A stretch of 64,000 nucleotides of DNA, taken from the NCBI RefSeq assembly GCF_900113925.1, contig NZ_FORD01000013.1:1-64000 (forward strand), in the 5' to 3' direction. Of the stretch, positions 18,289 to 26,431 are shown piece after piece. This stretch comes from Nitrosomonas sp. Nm34. GTDB lineage: Bacteria; Pseudomonadota; Gammaproteobacteria; Burkholderiales; Nitrosomonadaceae. Position 1 is the stretch's first letter. The number at the start of each line of letters is the position of its first letter. The notes under the pieces are model-generated. The model searched no databases. It had not been told where the DNA came from and was given only the letters and a program-made list of their open reading frames with translations. A program made the translations under genes and the position numbers.

Positions 18289-18638
18289 TCAGTTTCCTTT
18301 TGTTATAGCGGCAGTAATAGATGAGCTTTACCAGTTATTCTACAGTCAGCTCGGTGCGTACAATCAAGGGTCTTATTCTACAGCCTGACAAGCTTGTTAA
18401 GCGTCTTCTTAAATAAAAAGGATGGTTACCTGGAAATTAATGAGTATCTCATGAGGAGGATAGTATTCGTTGATCACGGCTGGGTAATGCCAGTTTCTAT
18501 TGTTGGATATTCTGCATATAATGCTTCAAGCTATGCAGAGGGCAAGCAATTCATCCAAGGCTTTTCAGTATAGTTGTTAAATAAATGATTTTACAGAGAA
18601 ACTTCTTAACTATTAGATACTACAAGCAAGGAGAGAGA
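18289..18638. other. intergenic region between divergent antiporter and P460-family genes
   Basis: This 350-bp stretch should hold both promoters. A 40-residue plus-strand frame (18451-18573, starting MRRIVFVDHGW) is the only coding-like segment; it has no recognisable family. I could not assign promoter boxes with confidence. Confidence 0.4.
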
Positions 18639-19163
18639 ATGATACATCGATTTAAATTCATTACCCTGGTCTGCACACTTTTACCTTTTTATGCTCATAG
18701 CGGAGGTAATCCTGATTTTGTCAAATTTCCTGAGGGTTATCAGCAAGCCTTTACCCAATATGATACTGCCAATCGGGCCAATCAGACGCAGGTGGCAAAA
18801 TTCTATGCTAATGATATTGCTATTGCGAGTTACAAAAAAGGCGAAGAAGCAACACCCGGGTCAGTCGTTGTCATGGAAATATATGAAACTAAAAAAGATG
18901 CAGCTGGCAAGATCATTTCAGATAAAGAGGGTATGTTTGAAATTGAAAAACTCGCAGCCGTTGCAGTGATGGAAAAAAGAAGTGATTGGGACAAAATTTT
19001 TTCTCAGGAGAATCGCACAGGCGACTGGGGATTTGCTGTGTATAACCCGGATGGCACACCCAAAAGTAACGACTTGAATTGTGTTCAGTGCCATACTCCC
19101 TTAAAAGATCAGGACTACCTGTTTAGCTTCCAGAAGCTCGTGGATTTTGCAAAGAAGAATTAA
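18639..19163 (+). CDS. cytochrome P460-family c-type heme protein, crosslinking lysine apparently replaced
   Basis: This 174-aa periplasmic protein has a signal peptide ending near residue 20 and a C-terminal heme site C148-V-Q-C151-H152. The fold matches the cytochrome P460 / cytochrome c'-beta family: FPEGYQQAF at the N-terminus, a strand pair around SVVVMEIYE, GDWGFAVYNPDG, then CXXCH. P460 of Nitrosomonas oxidises hydroxylamine or NO and has a Lys crosslinked to heme. In my by-eye alignment that position (TVTVKEL in CytL) is Met79 here, which argues for a c'-beta-like NO-binding protein. The start at 18639 has AAGGAGAG upstream; an earlier in-frame ATG at 18585 lacks one. A terminator follows. 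Confidence 0.82.
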   Translation: MIHRFKFITLVCTLLPFYAHSGGNPDFVKFPEGYQQAFTQYDTANRANQTQVAKFYANDIAIASYKKGEEATPGSVVVMEIYETKKDAAGKIISDKEGMFEIEKLAAVAVMEKRSDWDKIFSQENRTGDWGFAVYNPDGTPKSNDLNCVQCHTPLKDQDYLFSFQKLVDFAKKN

Positions 19164-19199
19164 TAGTTAATGTAAGATAAATACTATTAGTAAGCTGTG

Positions 19200-19240
19200 A
19201 ACAGGCTGCAAGTTTCTAGAAACTTGCAGCCTGTTTTATT
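19200..19240 (+). terminator. rho-independent terminator after the P460-family gene
   Basis: A fully palindromic 36-bp stretch (AACAGGCTGCAAGTTTCT and its complement) at 19200-19235 is followed by TTATT, 36 bp after the stop codon. Confidence 0.85.
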
Positions 19241-19298
19241 ATCTGACTTCAGATAAATTATTAATGAGAGCAACAATGTGCTGAAGTATGGATCATTT

Positions 19299-19402
19299 AT
19301 TCCATTTCTAAATTAATTCTGACTTTGTCAGCTTCCCCTTGTCATATTTATATAGACTGTTTACAGCTTGCCCTCGTACCATGTTTAATTTAAGGATGGA
19401 AT
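19299..19402 (+). repeat. MITE family 1 copy, diverged
   Basis: It begins ATTCCATTTCTAAATTAA, has the core GACTTTGTCAGCTTCCCCTTG, and ends TTTAATTTAAGGATGGAAT. It is more degenerate than the other copies. It lies about 100 bp upstream of hupE. Confidence 0.75.
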
Positions 19403-19499
19403 GAGCAACTTTATTTTTGGTGAATACTGAATTAGCGGCACTTTACTATTTGCTATCGGATAGGAAACAAATGCTTAAGAAAAGGAGATAGAAGCCTTG

Positions 19500-20096
19500 A
19501 TGAAATATTTTGTTATTAAACTATTATTGTCCTCTCTGGCGTTTTTTCCCATGATTTACTCCCAATTAGCTTATGCTCATACTGGTATTGACACTCAGAA
19601 TGGCTGGGTGTACGGTTTTATTCATCCTATAGGTGGGCTGGATCATGTGCTTACGATGATCGCTGTGGGTCTATGGGCAGCTCAAATGGGGGGGCGTGCC
19701 ATATGGTTAGTTCCCTTTACTTTTGTTGCTGTCATGACATTGGGTGGAGTAGCGGGGATCATTGCCGTTCCTTTTGGATATACTGAAGTCGGAATTATTA
19801 TTTCACTGCTGGTTTTCGGTATGTTGATTGCTGCTTCCATCCGATTACCACTGACCGTAAGTGCCATGATCGTTGGTATTTTTGCGTTCTGTCATGGTTA
19901 TGCCCATGGTGCAGAAATGTCCCAACATATCTCAGGACTCACTTACGCGCTGGGATTTGTATCTGCGACTGCATTACTTCATGCTTTGGGTATAGGTATT
20001 GGCATCTTCATTAAACACAAGGGAAGCGTAAAATGGTTACAACTTGCCGGAATGGGGGTGATTTTGTACGGAAGTAGCATGGTTTTGATCGGGTAA
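19500..20096 (+). CDS. hupE: HupE/UreJ-family nickel transporter
   Basis: This 198-aa inner-membrane protein has a signal-like first segment followed by about six helices. The family signature is HPIGGLDHVLTMIAVGLWAAQ, where the His-x5-Asp-His motif is the presumed nickel site; a second block is FCHGYAHGAEM. HupE proteins carry nickel for hydrogenase or urease maturation, and hypA and hypB follow downstream. AAAGGAG lies about 13 bases before ATG 19500; the adjacent in-frame TTG at 19497 is possible. Confidence 0.88.
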   Translation: MKYFVIKLLLSSLAFFPMIYSQLAYAHTGIDTQNGWVYGFIHPIGGLDHVLTMIAVGLWAAQMGGRAIWLVPFTFVAVMTLGGVAGIIAVPFGYTEVGIIISLLVFGMLIAASIRLPLTVSAMIVGIFAFCHGYAHGAEMSQHISGLTYALGFVSATALLHALGIGIGIFIKHKGSVKWLQLAGMGVILYGSSMVLIG

Positions 20097-20246
20097 GAGA
20101 TAATTGAAAACGTAGTTTCGCTCATCAGCCTGAAGAGTGTTCCAATCGCTGTGTTGGATGGTATGCGTTCCTCACCTATCCACTTGGTAGGTAGCTACGT
20201 GGAAAATTCATTTTCACCACCTTTGAAATGCTGGGTAGAATTGTTT

Positions 20247-20588
20247 ATGCATGAAATGTCATTGGCCGAAAATGTCTTACAGATCATCGAAGAAGCAGCG
20301 TATCATCAGTCTTTTACACGCGTCAAAACGGTGTGGCTGGAAATTGGCCAGTTGACTTGTGTGGAGCCGGAAGCGTTGCGTTTCTGTTTTGACGTCGTAA
20401 TGCATGGCAGTGTCGCTCAGCATGCGAGGCTGGAAATTATTGGTATACCAGGATTAGGCTGGTGCAAAACATGTATGCAAGAAGTACCCATGGCTACGCT
20501 TTATGCTGTTTGTTCACAATGTGGGAATTTTGAGCTTGAAGTATTATGTGGCGATACCTTGCGTGTCAAAGAACTTGAAGTTGAATAG
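20247..20588 (+). CDS. hypA: hydrogenase nickel incorporation protein HypA
   Basis: HypA delivers nickel to [NiFe]-hydrogenase (and sometimes urease) together with HypB. The 113-aa protein starts [10 protein letters not shown], where His2 is the nickel ligand. It has the zinc pair CKTC...CSQC near the C-terminus. In-frame upstream codons from 20151 would add 32 residues before the essential N-terminal Met-His and are rejected. hypB starts 15 bp downstream. Confidence 0.93.
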   Translation: MHEMSLAENVLQIIEEAAYHQSFTRVKTVWLEIGQLTCVEPEALRFCFDVVMHGSVAQHARLEIIGIPGLGWCKTCMQEVPMATLYAVCSQCGNFELEVLCGDTLRVKELEVE

Positions 20589-20602
20589 AAGGAGTGATGA
20601 TC

Positions 20603-21520
20603 ATGTGTACAACATGCGGCTGCGGACATGGTTTGATCCAGATAGATGGAAAACGATTGCAGCATTCCCGTAAACCAGCGGGAGCAATCCGTTACCGAAT
20701 GCCTGCCAACTTGCCAAGGCAAACTTCTCTGAAGGCATCGGCTGATTATCCTGTTCATAAGCCTGACCTGATTGATTTTGGTTCAGGCGCTGCGCAAGCG
20801 CATGCATCAGGCATGAGTCAAGCACGCATGGTAAAAATCGAACGTGATATTCTAGCCAAGAATAATCTTCATGCTGAGGCCAATCGCTGTTACTTGACTG
20901 AGCGCGGGATTTTTGCACTCAATCTTGTCTCCAGCCCTGGTTCTGGCAAAACGACCTTACTGGTGCAAACGATTGCTGCCTTGCGAGAAGAACAGCGTAT
21001 GTACGTGATCGAGGGCGATCAGCAGACAGAAAATGATGCTGCGCGTATTCGTGCCTGTGGTATTTCTGCCTTGCAAATCAACACAGGTAAGGGGTGTCAC
21101 CTGGATGCTTATATGGTAAGTCAAGGGATACAGCGACTTGCTGTGCGGGAGGACAGTGTATTATTTATTGAAAATGTTGGCAATCTGGTCTGCCCGGCCG
21201 GCTTTGATCTGGGTGAGGCACATAAAGTAGTGATCCTATCTGTGACAGAAGGTGAAGACAAGCCACTAAAATATCCGGATATGTTTCGTGCCGCAGATCT
21301 GCTATTACTTAACAAGTGCGATTTGCTGCCTTATCTGACCTTTGATCCAGAACTCGCAATTAACTATGCCTGCCGCATTAACCCTTCACTGCGAGTGATT
21401 CAACTTTCAGCTTTAAGAGGGGAAGGAATGTCGGAATGGATAGACTGGATTAAAGTTGGTTATCATCAGGTGGTAACCAGCAAGAAGAAAATAGAAAATT
21501 CTCAGCATCATGTTGATTAG
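20603..21520 (+). CDS. hypB: hydrogenase nickel incorporation GTPase HypB
   Basis: This SIMIBI-class GTPase inserts nickel with HypA. The 305-aa protein opens with the metal-binding [10 protein letters not shown]. The G domain has [11 protein letters not shown] (P-loop), [21 protein letters not shown] (metal site and G3) and LLNKCDLL (G4). It has no long histidine stretch, so a nickel storage role is unlikely. GGAG at 20590 favours ATG 20603 over GTG 20594 or ATG 20597. Its end overlaps hypF by 11 bases. Confidence 0.93.
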   Translation: MCTTCGCGHGLIQIDGKRLQHSRKPAGAIRYRMPANLPRQTSLKASADYPVHKPDLIDFGSGAAQAHASGMSQARMVKIERDILAKNNLHAEANRCYLTERGIFALNLVSSPGSGKTTLLVQTIAALREEQRMYVIEGDQQTENDAARIRACGISALQINTGKGCHLDAYMVSQGIQRLAVREDSVLFIENVGNLVCPAGFDLGEAHKVVILSVTEGEDKPLKYPDMFRAADLLLLNKCDLLPYLTFDPELAINYACRINPSLRVIQLSALRGEGMSEWIDWIKVGYHQVVTSKKKIENSQHHVD

Positions 21521-22646
21521 CTCCAATTGGACTGAGTTACCTTTCTATTCGATAGAACTTCCTTTTGCCATACCCTCCGTGCTGGCTTGTGGCGCCTGGT
21601 TAAAAAATACAGTTTGCGTTACACGAAGTCATACTGCTTTAGTCTCGCCGGTAATTGGAGATCTTGATACTGCACAGGCACGCAGTACTCTGGATGAAAC
21701 CGTGCTCCACATGTGCGAGATACTTAATGTGCAGCCTAAAGTGGTAGCACATGACCTGCATCCTGATTTTTACAGTACGCAATTTGCACATACTTATGCA
21801 GCAAAGCATGATTTACCGATTCTTACGGTGCAACATCACCATGCCCATATTGCTGCCATTTGTGCGGAACATGGGATCAGTGAAGCTGTGTTAGGTCTGG
21901 CCTTGGATGGGGTAGGGTTGGGTTTAGACAACATGCCTTGGGGTGGCGAATTATTACGTGTGGAAGGGGGGTATTTTGAACGTCTGGGGCATCTGGCTAC
22001 TCTTGCTATGCCAGGCGGTGATCGGGCAGCGCGTGAGCCTTGGCGTATGGCCGCGGCAGCGTTATTCAATCTAGGGCAGGCTCATGAGATAGCGTTGCGT
22101 TTCCCAGCTCAGCCAGCAGTTAATACTGTGGTTACTATGCTGCAACGCAATTTGAATTGCCCGGCTACTTCGAGTATGGGGCGGCTATTCGATACGGCTG
22201 CTGGCTTATTAGGGGTAAATGAAATTCAATCTCATGAGGCTCAGGCTGCCGTTCAGTTACAAACATTGGCCGCCTCGTATGGTAAGGCGGGTTCTCTTGA
22301 GGAGGGTTATCAAATTACCGCCAATAATGTGCTCGATTTTTCTCCGTTGCTTGCCTGGCTTATGCAATGTACTGATGTCACCAAGGGTGCTGCTGTATTT
22401 CATGCTACCCTCGCTGATGGGCTTGCCAAGTGGGTCGCATTCGCGGCCAGTAAATACCATTGTGCACGGATTGCACTGGGAGGGGGGTGTTTTCATAATG
22501 AGTTATTACTGCAACTATTGAGCCAACATCTTGCTGAAAATAACCTAAAAGTATTATATGCTAAACAGTTGCCCCCTGATGACAGCGCTATTTCTTTGGG
22601 TCAGGCCTGGATAGCTGCGCACCGATATCAATCAATCGGCGCTTGA
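21510..22646 (+). CDS. hypF: short HypF: carbamoyltransferase domain only
   Basis: HypF makes the carbamoyl group that becomes the hydrogenase cyanide ligands. A full HypF is about 750 aa: acylphosphatase, zinc fingers, YrdC-like, then Kae1-like domain. This 378-aa protein has only the Kae1-like domain, starting at [14 protein letters not shown]. Motifs present include [30 protein letters not shown] and LGGGCFHN. No upstream codons for the missing domains exist, because hypB occupies that DNA. Ralstonia eutropha HypF1 is a known short form of similar length, so it need not be broken. hypC, hypD and hypE are not in the window. Confidence 0.88.
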   Translation: MLISSNWTELPFYSIELPFAIPSVLACGAWLKNTVCVTRSHTALVSPVIGDLDTAQARSTLDETVLHMCEILNVQPKVVAHDLHPDFYSTQFAHTYAAKHDLPILTVQHHHAHIAAICAEHGISEAVLGLALDGVGLGLDNMPWGGELLRVEGGYFERLGHLATLAMPGGDRAAREPWRMAAAALFNLGQAHEIALRFPAQPAVNTVVTMLQRNLNCPATSSMGRLFDTAAGLLGVNEIQSHEAQAAVQLQTLAASYGKAGSLEEGYQITANNVLDFSPLLAWLMQCTDVTKGAAVFHATLADGLAKWVAFAASKYHCARIALGGGCFHNELLLQLLSQHLAENNLKVLYAKQLPPDDSAISLGQAWIAAHRYQSIGA

Positions 22647-22775
22647 AGATGGTCGTTTACTTGTATATCTCCTCTAATCAGAGTTCTTAGTATCTGTTAT
22701 AGTTAAGCGATTTGTCATTTGCAAATTTTTCCTGGACGGTCAGGGAAAATGGATATATTTTTTGTGAGCTAAGTT

Positions 22776-23723
22776 ATGCGTAGCACTGCTATTTTACTTT
22801 TTACCCTTTTGATAACAACATTGGCACAAGCTACGACTTGGACATTGCCTCCATCGGATATTGATATTGTTGGTCAAGTAAAGGTGATAGAGGCAAGTCA
22901 AGAGGATACTTTGCTTGATATTGCACGCCAGTATGGTATTGGACAGGATGCCATATTGATGGCTAATCCTTTCGTTGACCGCTGGCTCCCTTCTGAAGGT
23001 ACCAAGGTAGTAATACCAGGTCGGTACATTCTTCCACAGGCTGAACGTACAGGCTTGGTAATCAATATACCTGAAATGCGCCTTTATTATTTTCCCAAAC
23101 CTGAGAAAGGGAAGAAACCAGTCGTCATTACTCATCCAATCAGCATAGGCAGAATGGATTGGAGTACGCCAATGGGTAAAACTACTGTCGTCAGGAAACA
23201 AAAAGATCCTACCTGGATACCACCTCAATCACTCAAGAAAGAGGCTATAGAAGCAGGCAATCCACCCCTGCCGGATGTCGTGCCCCCTGGACCGACCAAT
23301 CCATTAGGACGTCATGCGCTCTATCTCGGTACTGCAGGTTATCTGATTCATGGCACGGATAAGCCCTTTGGAATAGGTATGCGCGTCACCCATGGGTGCC
23401 TGCGCATGTATCCGGAAGATATCGAAAAATTGTTTGATCAGGTACCTGTCGGAACGCCGGTGCAATTAGTCAATCAACCTATCAAACTTGGCTGGCTGGC
23501 TGGTTCGTTGTTTATAGAATTACATCCGCCCTTAGAAGAAAACGAGAAGGAGTATGGCGACGATTATATGCAGAAAGTACGTGAAGCAATTACCAGTTTT
23601 CTTGAGAAAAGCGACAATGGTAAGAAATCAAATCAAATCAGAGAAAATATAGTTATTGATGAAATGGCGCTTGAGCTGGCGGTGTTTGAAAAAAATGGTA
23701 TTCCGGTGCTGATTTCAAAATAG
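22776..23723 (+). CDS. LysM-like, YkuD-type L,D-transpeptidase
   Basis: This 315-aa exported enzyme has a signal peptide ending near residue 19. A LysM-like segment follows (about 36-80, EDTLLDIARQYGIG...NPFVD), then a YkuD catalytic domain with HGTDKPFGIG and the nucleophile Cys in THGCLRMYPEDI. Close relatives are ErfK/YbiS/YcfS enzymes that attach Braun's lipoprotein to peptidoglycan or make 3-3 crosslinks. An Lpp-like lipoprotein with a C-terminal lysine is encoded just downstream on the other strand, which favours the lipoprotein-anchoring role. Confidence 0.9.
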   Translation: MRSTAILLFTLLITTLAQATTWTLPPSDIDIVGQVKVIEASQEDTLLDIARQYGIGQDAILMANPFVDRWLPSEGTKVVIPGRYILPQAERTGLVINIPEMRLYYFPKPEKGKKPVVITHPISIGRMDWSTPMGKTTVVRKQKDPTWIPPQSLKKEAIEAGNPPLPDVVPPGPTNPLGRHALYLGTAGYLIHGTDKPFGIGMRVTHGCLRMYPEDIEKLFDQVPVGTPVQLVNQPIKLGWLAGSLFIELHPPLEENEKEYGDDYMQKVREAITSFLEKSDNGKKSNQIRENIVIDEMALELAVFEKNGIPVLISK

Positions 23724-23756
23724 ACAAAATAGGCAAAATAAGTTGTGATAGGCAAT

Positions 23757-23784
23757 AAAAAAGCCCCATCAGGGGCTTTTTTAT
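23757..23784. terminator. bidirectional rho-independent terminator
   Basis: The stem AAAAGCCCC / GGGGCTTTT with loop ATCA has T-runs on both strands. It sits between the convergent L,D-transpeptidase and Lpp-like genes and can serve both. Confidence 0.9.
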
Positions 23785-23797
23785 TTTGACTGATAAA

Positions 23798-24085
23798 TTA
23801 TTTATACATAGATCTTTTAAACATACGATCAATTTTTTCATCAGTCTGCGCTGCGCGTGAATTGGCGTCATTGGCCGTATTGAGTGCTCTGTTTGCAATA
23901 TCTTTTGCTTCGTTTGCAGTTGCTCTAGCTGCAGCAGCTTCTGATTTAGCAGAATTTGCATCTTGCTGAACAGCATTAAGCTGTGATTTTACTTCTTCGA
24001 GTTGCCCTGTTGTTGCACAGCCAGATAATGCAACTAGAGCGCTTAGGGTTGTTACAGTAAATACATATTTAATTTTCTTATTCAT
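23798..24085 (-). CDS. Lpp/OprI-like alanine-zipper outer membrane lipoprotein
   Basis: This 95-aa lipoprotein has a signal peptide with lipobox LSGC (Cys near residue 22). A helical, coiled-coil region of Ala-rich heptads follows (KSEAAAARATANEAKDIANR), and the C-terminus ends Tyr-Lys. This is the plan of Braun's lipoprotein, where the terminal Lys is joined to peptidoglycan. GGAG lies 8 bases before the ATG at 24085; two earlier in-frame ATGs fall in or before that site. The probable anchoring enzyme is the convergent neighbour. Confidence 0.82.
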   Translation of the reverse strand: MNKKIKYVFTVTTLSALVALSGCATTGQLEEVKSQLNAVQQDANSAKSEAAAARATANEAKDIANRALNTANDANSRAAQTDEKIDRMFKRSMYK

Positions 24086-24097
24086 CTTCATCTCCAT

Positions 24098-24504
24098 ACT
24101 GTTATTTGATTAAGACAAAACTTTAAATTCTCAACACAAGTTGTCTATTCACGTGCAGATTCAAAACCTATGACAACATCGCGATGCTACCTGATTTCTT
24201 TAACAATATAAAGACAATATAAAGCGTGAATGTATCATATTTACCACACTTTAATAATATTGAATTAAAAGTATAATTTAGCCAGATAAAGGTTTAACTA
24301 TTAAATTGAATTTATACCAGCATATTTAACGTACAAGTACTGCCAAGGCAGGAATTAATACTTATTCATCAATAATTTAAAAAATAAATTTTAGCCGTAG
24401 CGGGATAGAGGTAATGCATTAAAGCAACCAAGTTCTATTACAAACTAATACTAAAGAATTACAAATGGATCAATAATAATGCATTTGTATACATTCTATA
24501 TAGA
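24098..24504. other. AT-rich intergenic region, no gene seen
   Basis: It contains the promoter side of the Lpp-like gene and otherwise very AT-rich DNA with stops in all frames. No RNA gene or convincing hairpin was recognised. Confidence 0.5.
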
Positions 24505-24610
24505 TATCCCATTTCTAAAACGAAACAGATTTTGTCTGCTTTCCTTGCTGTATTGGTTATATTTTGCCTGCAACTCGCTTTTGTATCATTTTTGATTTGG
24601 AAATAGAATT
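24505..24610 (+). repeat. MITE family 1 copy
   Basis: It reads TATCCCATTTCTAAAACGAA at the left, TTTGTCTGCTTTCCTTGC in the core and TTTGATTTGGAAATAGAAT at the right, a moderately diverged member of the family. Confidence 0.75.
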
Positions 24611-24714
24611 ACCTCCAAAGGATACTATAAATTAAGTCCATCACGGCACATGCGCTAACTACAAAAATGACATTGCGTTTGAAATAGAATAGCGCAATGC
24701 TGCAACGAATGTAA

Positions 24715-25880
24715 TCAGTGCAGCAGGCTATTCGAATGATGAGATAAACCTTGCGGCCATAAACCATGATAGGTAAAGAACAGGGCTAGATTGAAAATGA
24801 CGCCTGCCACGGCGGTAGTAATGGCGGTCAATGGGGCAGAAAATTTAAGGTTGCCGTGGGTAGTTTCGGCTAACGGCCCACCGACCAGTATGAATAAAAA
24901 GGAGGGTAAGAAGGTAAACCAGGTTACTGTCATGGCCGCTGTAGCCCCCGCCAGGAAAGCAAGGTCGACACCAAACAATGTATTAGTATAGCTACCAATA
25001 AAGCCGACAAACGCAACGAGCAACGACCATAATGAGTAGACCAGGGGGCGTTTACCGAGCGCCAGGCCATCGATCATTTGAGCAGCATTCAACCATCCTT
25101 AGTATTCGACTGCGCCTTGATAGACATAAGGCAGGACAGCATAAGCGCCACTGAATGGACTGTCAGGAAGGCTGCTTGGTAAAGAACCAGCCCATCTGAG
25201 TCAGCGTGCCAAGCCAGCCAAATTGACTGACGAGTAATGCCATCGGCTCACTCCATAGCAAGCAAGGGTACAGACAGTGATGACAGTAATCAGACGTGAC
25301 CAGCGGAAATGGGTGTGCTCGGGCAGGAGATTGGTATCATCGATGATAGCAGGGCCGTATGATCGAGCAAGCTTACCATGGTTTGTGCTCCCTATAAACT
25401 GAGCGGGTGTGATATGCCCCCGATATAGCCGATCAGCGCGGCAACGAACAGAATTGCCGGGAATGGTACCTGAAAAATTGCCATGGCGACAAAGGAAGCA
25501 GCCGCAATAACCCATAATCCTGGATTCCTGAGGATACACAATTCGATCCGGCAGGCCGCTTGCAGAATGATAGCAGTTACTACCGGTTTGATCCCATAAA
25601 ACAGCCCGACCACGAGAGAGGTATAACCAAACGCGATGTAGAACCAGGATAAGACAATCAGGGTGAGGAGCGAAGGTAATACAAATAATACGCCCGCGAC
25701 GACATCTTCCCAAGTTCGATGCATGAGCCAACCGATATAGGTTGCGAGCTGTTGGGCTTCCGGGCCGGGTAATACCATGCAGTAATTGAGTGCGTGCAGA
25801 AAACGCCTTTCACTGATCCAGCCCAGTTTAAATCAGAACAGTCAGGCTTCACGCAAGCTGATCTGGTCAGGTAACGCATT
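24715..25880 (-). pseudogene. decayed chromate transporter (ChrA family)
   Basis: Two membrane fragments on the minus strand together make most of a ChrA (CHR family) transporter. The N-terminal domain lies in 25392-25860 (MVLPGPEAQQLATYIGWLMH, then VPFPAILFVAALIGYIGG). The C-terminal domain lies in 24715-25092 (AAQMIDGLALGKRP, LLVAFVGFIGSYTN, FTFLPSFLFILVGGP). The expected linking region (25093-25391) is only readable by changing frame, and the start of the first domain is partly deleted and split between frames. Multiple frameshifts make a functional product unlikely. Confidence 0.8.
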
Positions 25881-25926
25881 TTTGTCAGAAGTAGCCACCA
25901 TTCGCCTGATTTTCTATCAATGATGG

Positions 25927-26391
25927 TTAATTATGATGAGCGGGGTGGTTTTCAGCTTTGGCGGGGAGCTCAGTCGTCCGGATCTGATAGGCGGCATGGC
26001 AAGTGATACAGTGCTGCATGGTATGACTTAATTGGATCAGGGTATGCTTGGGGTTTTTCAAAGTTTCTGCATCGGCAGCAATCTGATCAAAACTTTGATG
26101 TACCGACATGCCAAGCTGCATGAAATTCTCCGGTAGCACAGAACGCAAATGATCCTCTCCCTTATGCGTCATCTCCTTGCCCAGCATACGTGCATGGCGA
26201 GCGACTGCCATCATATCCTCTTCCGAAAGTGCGTAGAGTATCTGCTGCGCCCCCTGCAGCAAGGCACGCATTTCAGTCAGAATATGATTACGCTGCATTT
26301 CGTTGAGTGAGAGTATTTTGCGTTCATCGATATCCTTAGCCATGACGGTGGTCATACTCAGGCACAATGCGAGCGCATAAATCTTTTTCAT
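25927..26391 (-). CDS. small periplasmic c-type heme protein, four-helix type
   Basis: This 154-aa exported protein has a signal peptide (MKKIYALALCLSMTTVMA) and long amphipathic helices. One CITCH heme site lies near the C-terminus (C128, C131, H132), the layout of class II cytochromes c or cytochrome c'. The tail is His-rich (ENHPAHHN). AAAGGAG sits six bases before the ATG at 26391. It is downstream of the penicillin-acylase homologue on the same strand, 40 bp away, so co-transcription is possible. Function is unknown; electron transfer or NO binding are both open. Confidence 0.72.
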   Translation of the reverse strand: MKKIYALALCLSMTTVMAKDIDERKILSLNEMQRNHILTEMRALLQGAQQILYALSEEDMMAVARHARMLGKEMTHKGEDHLRSVLPENFMQLGMSVHQSFDQIAADAETLKNPKHTLIQLSHTMQHCITCHAAYQIRTTELPAKAENHPAHHN

Positions 26392-26431
26392 TGACATCTC
26401 CTTTAAGCGAATAATCAATACGAACAAAAAA

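Noticed and set aside
21510-22646. Treating the short hypF as a 5'-truncated pseudogene
   Set aside because: It has a start codon overlapping hypB, a complete Kae1-like domain and a known short relative; upstream DNA is occupied by hypB without any trace of the missing domains.
22725-22750. Hairpin between hypF and the L,D-transpeptidase (TTTTCCTG...CAGGGAAAA) as terminator
   Set aside because: The stem is short and imperfect and no T-run follows directly, so it was not listed as a feature.
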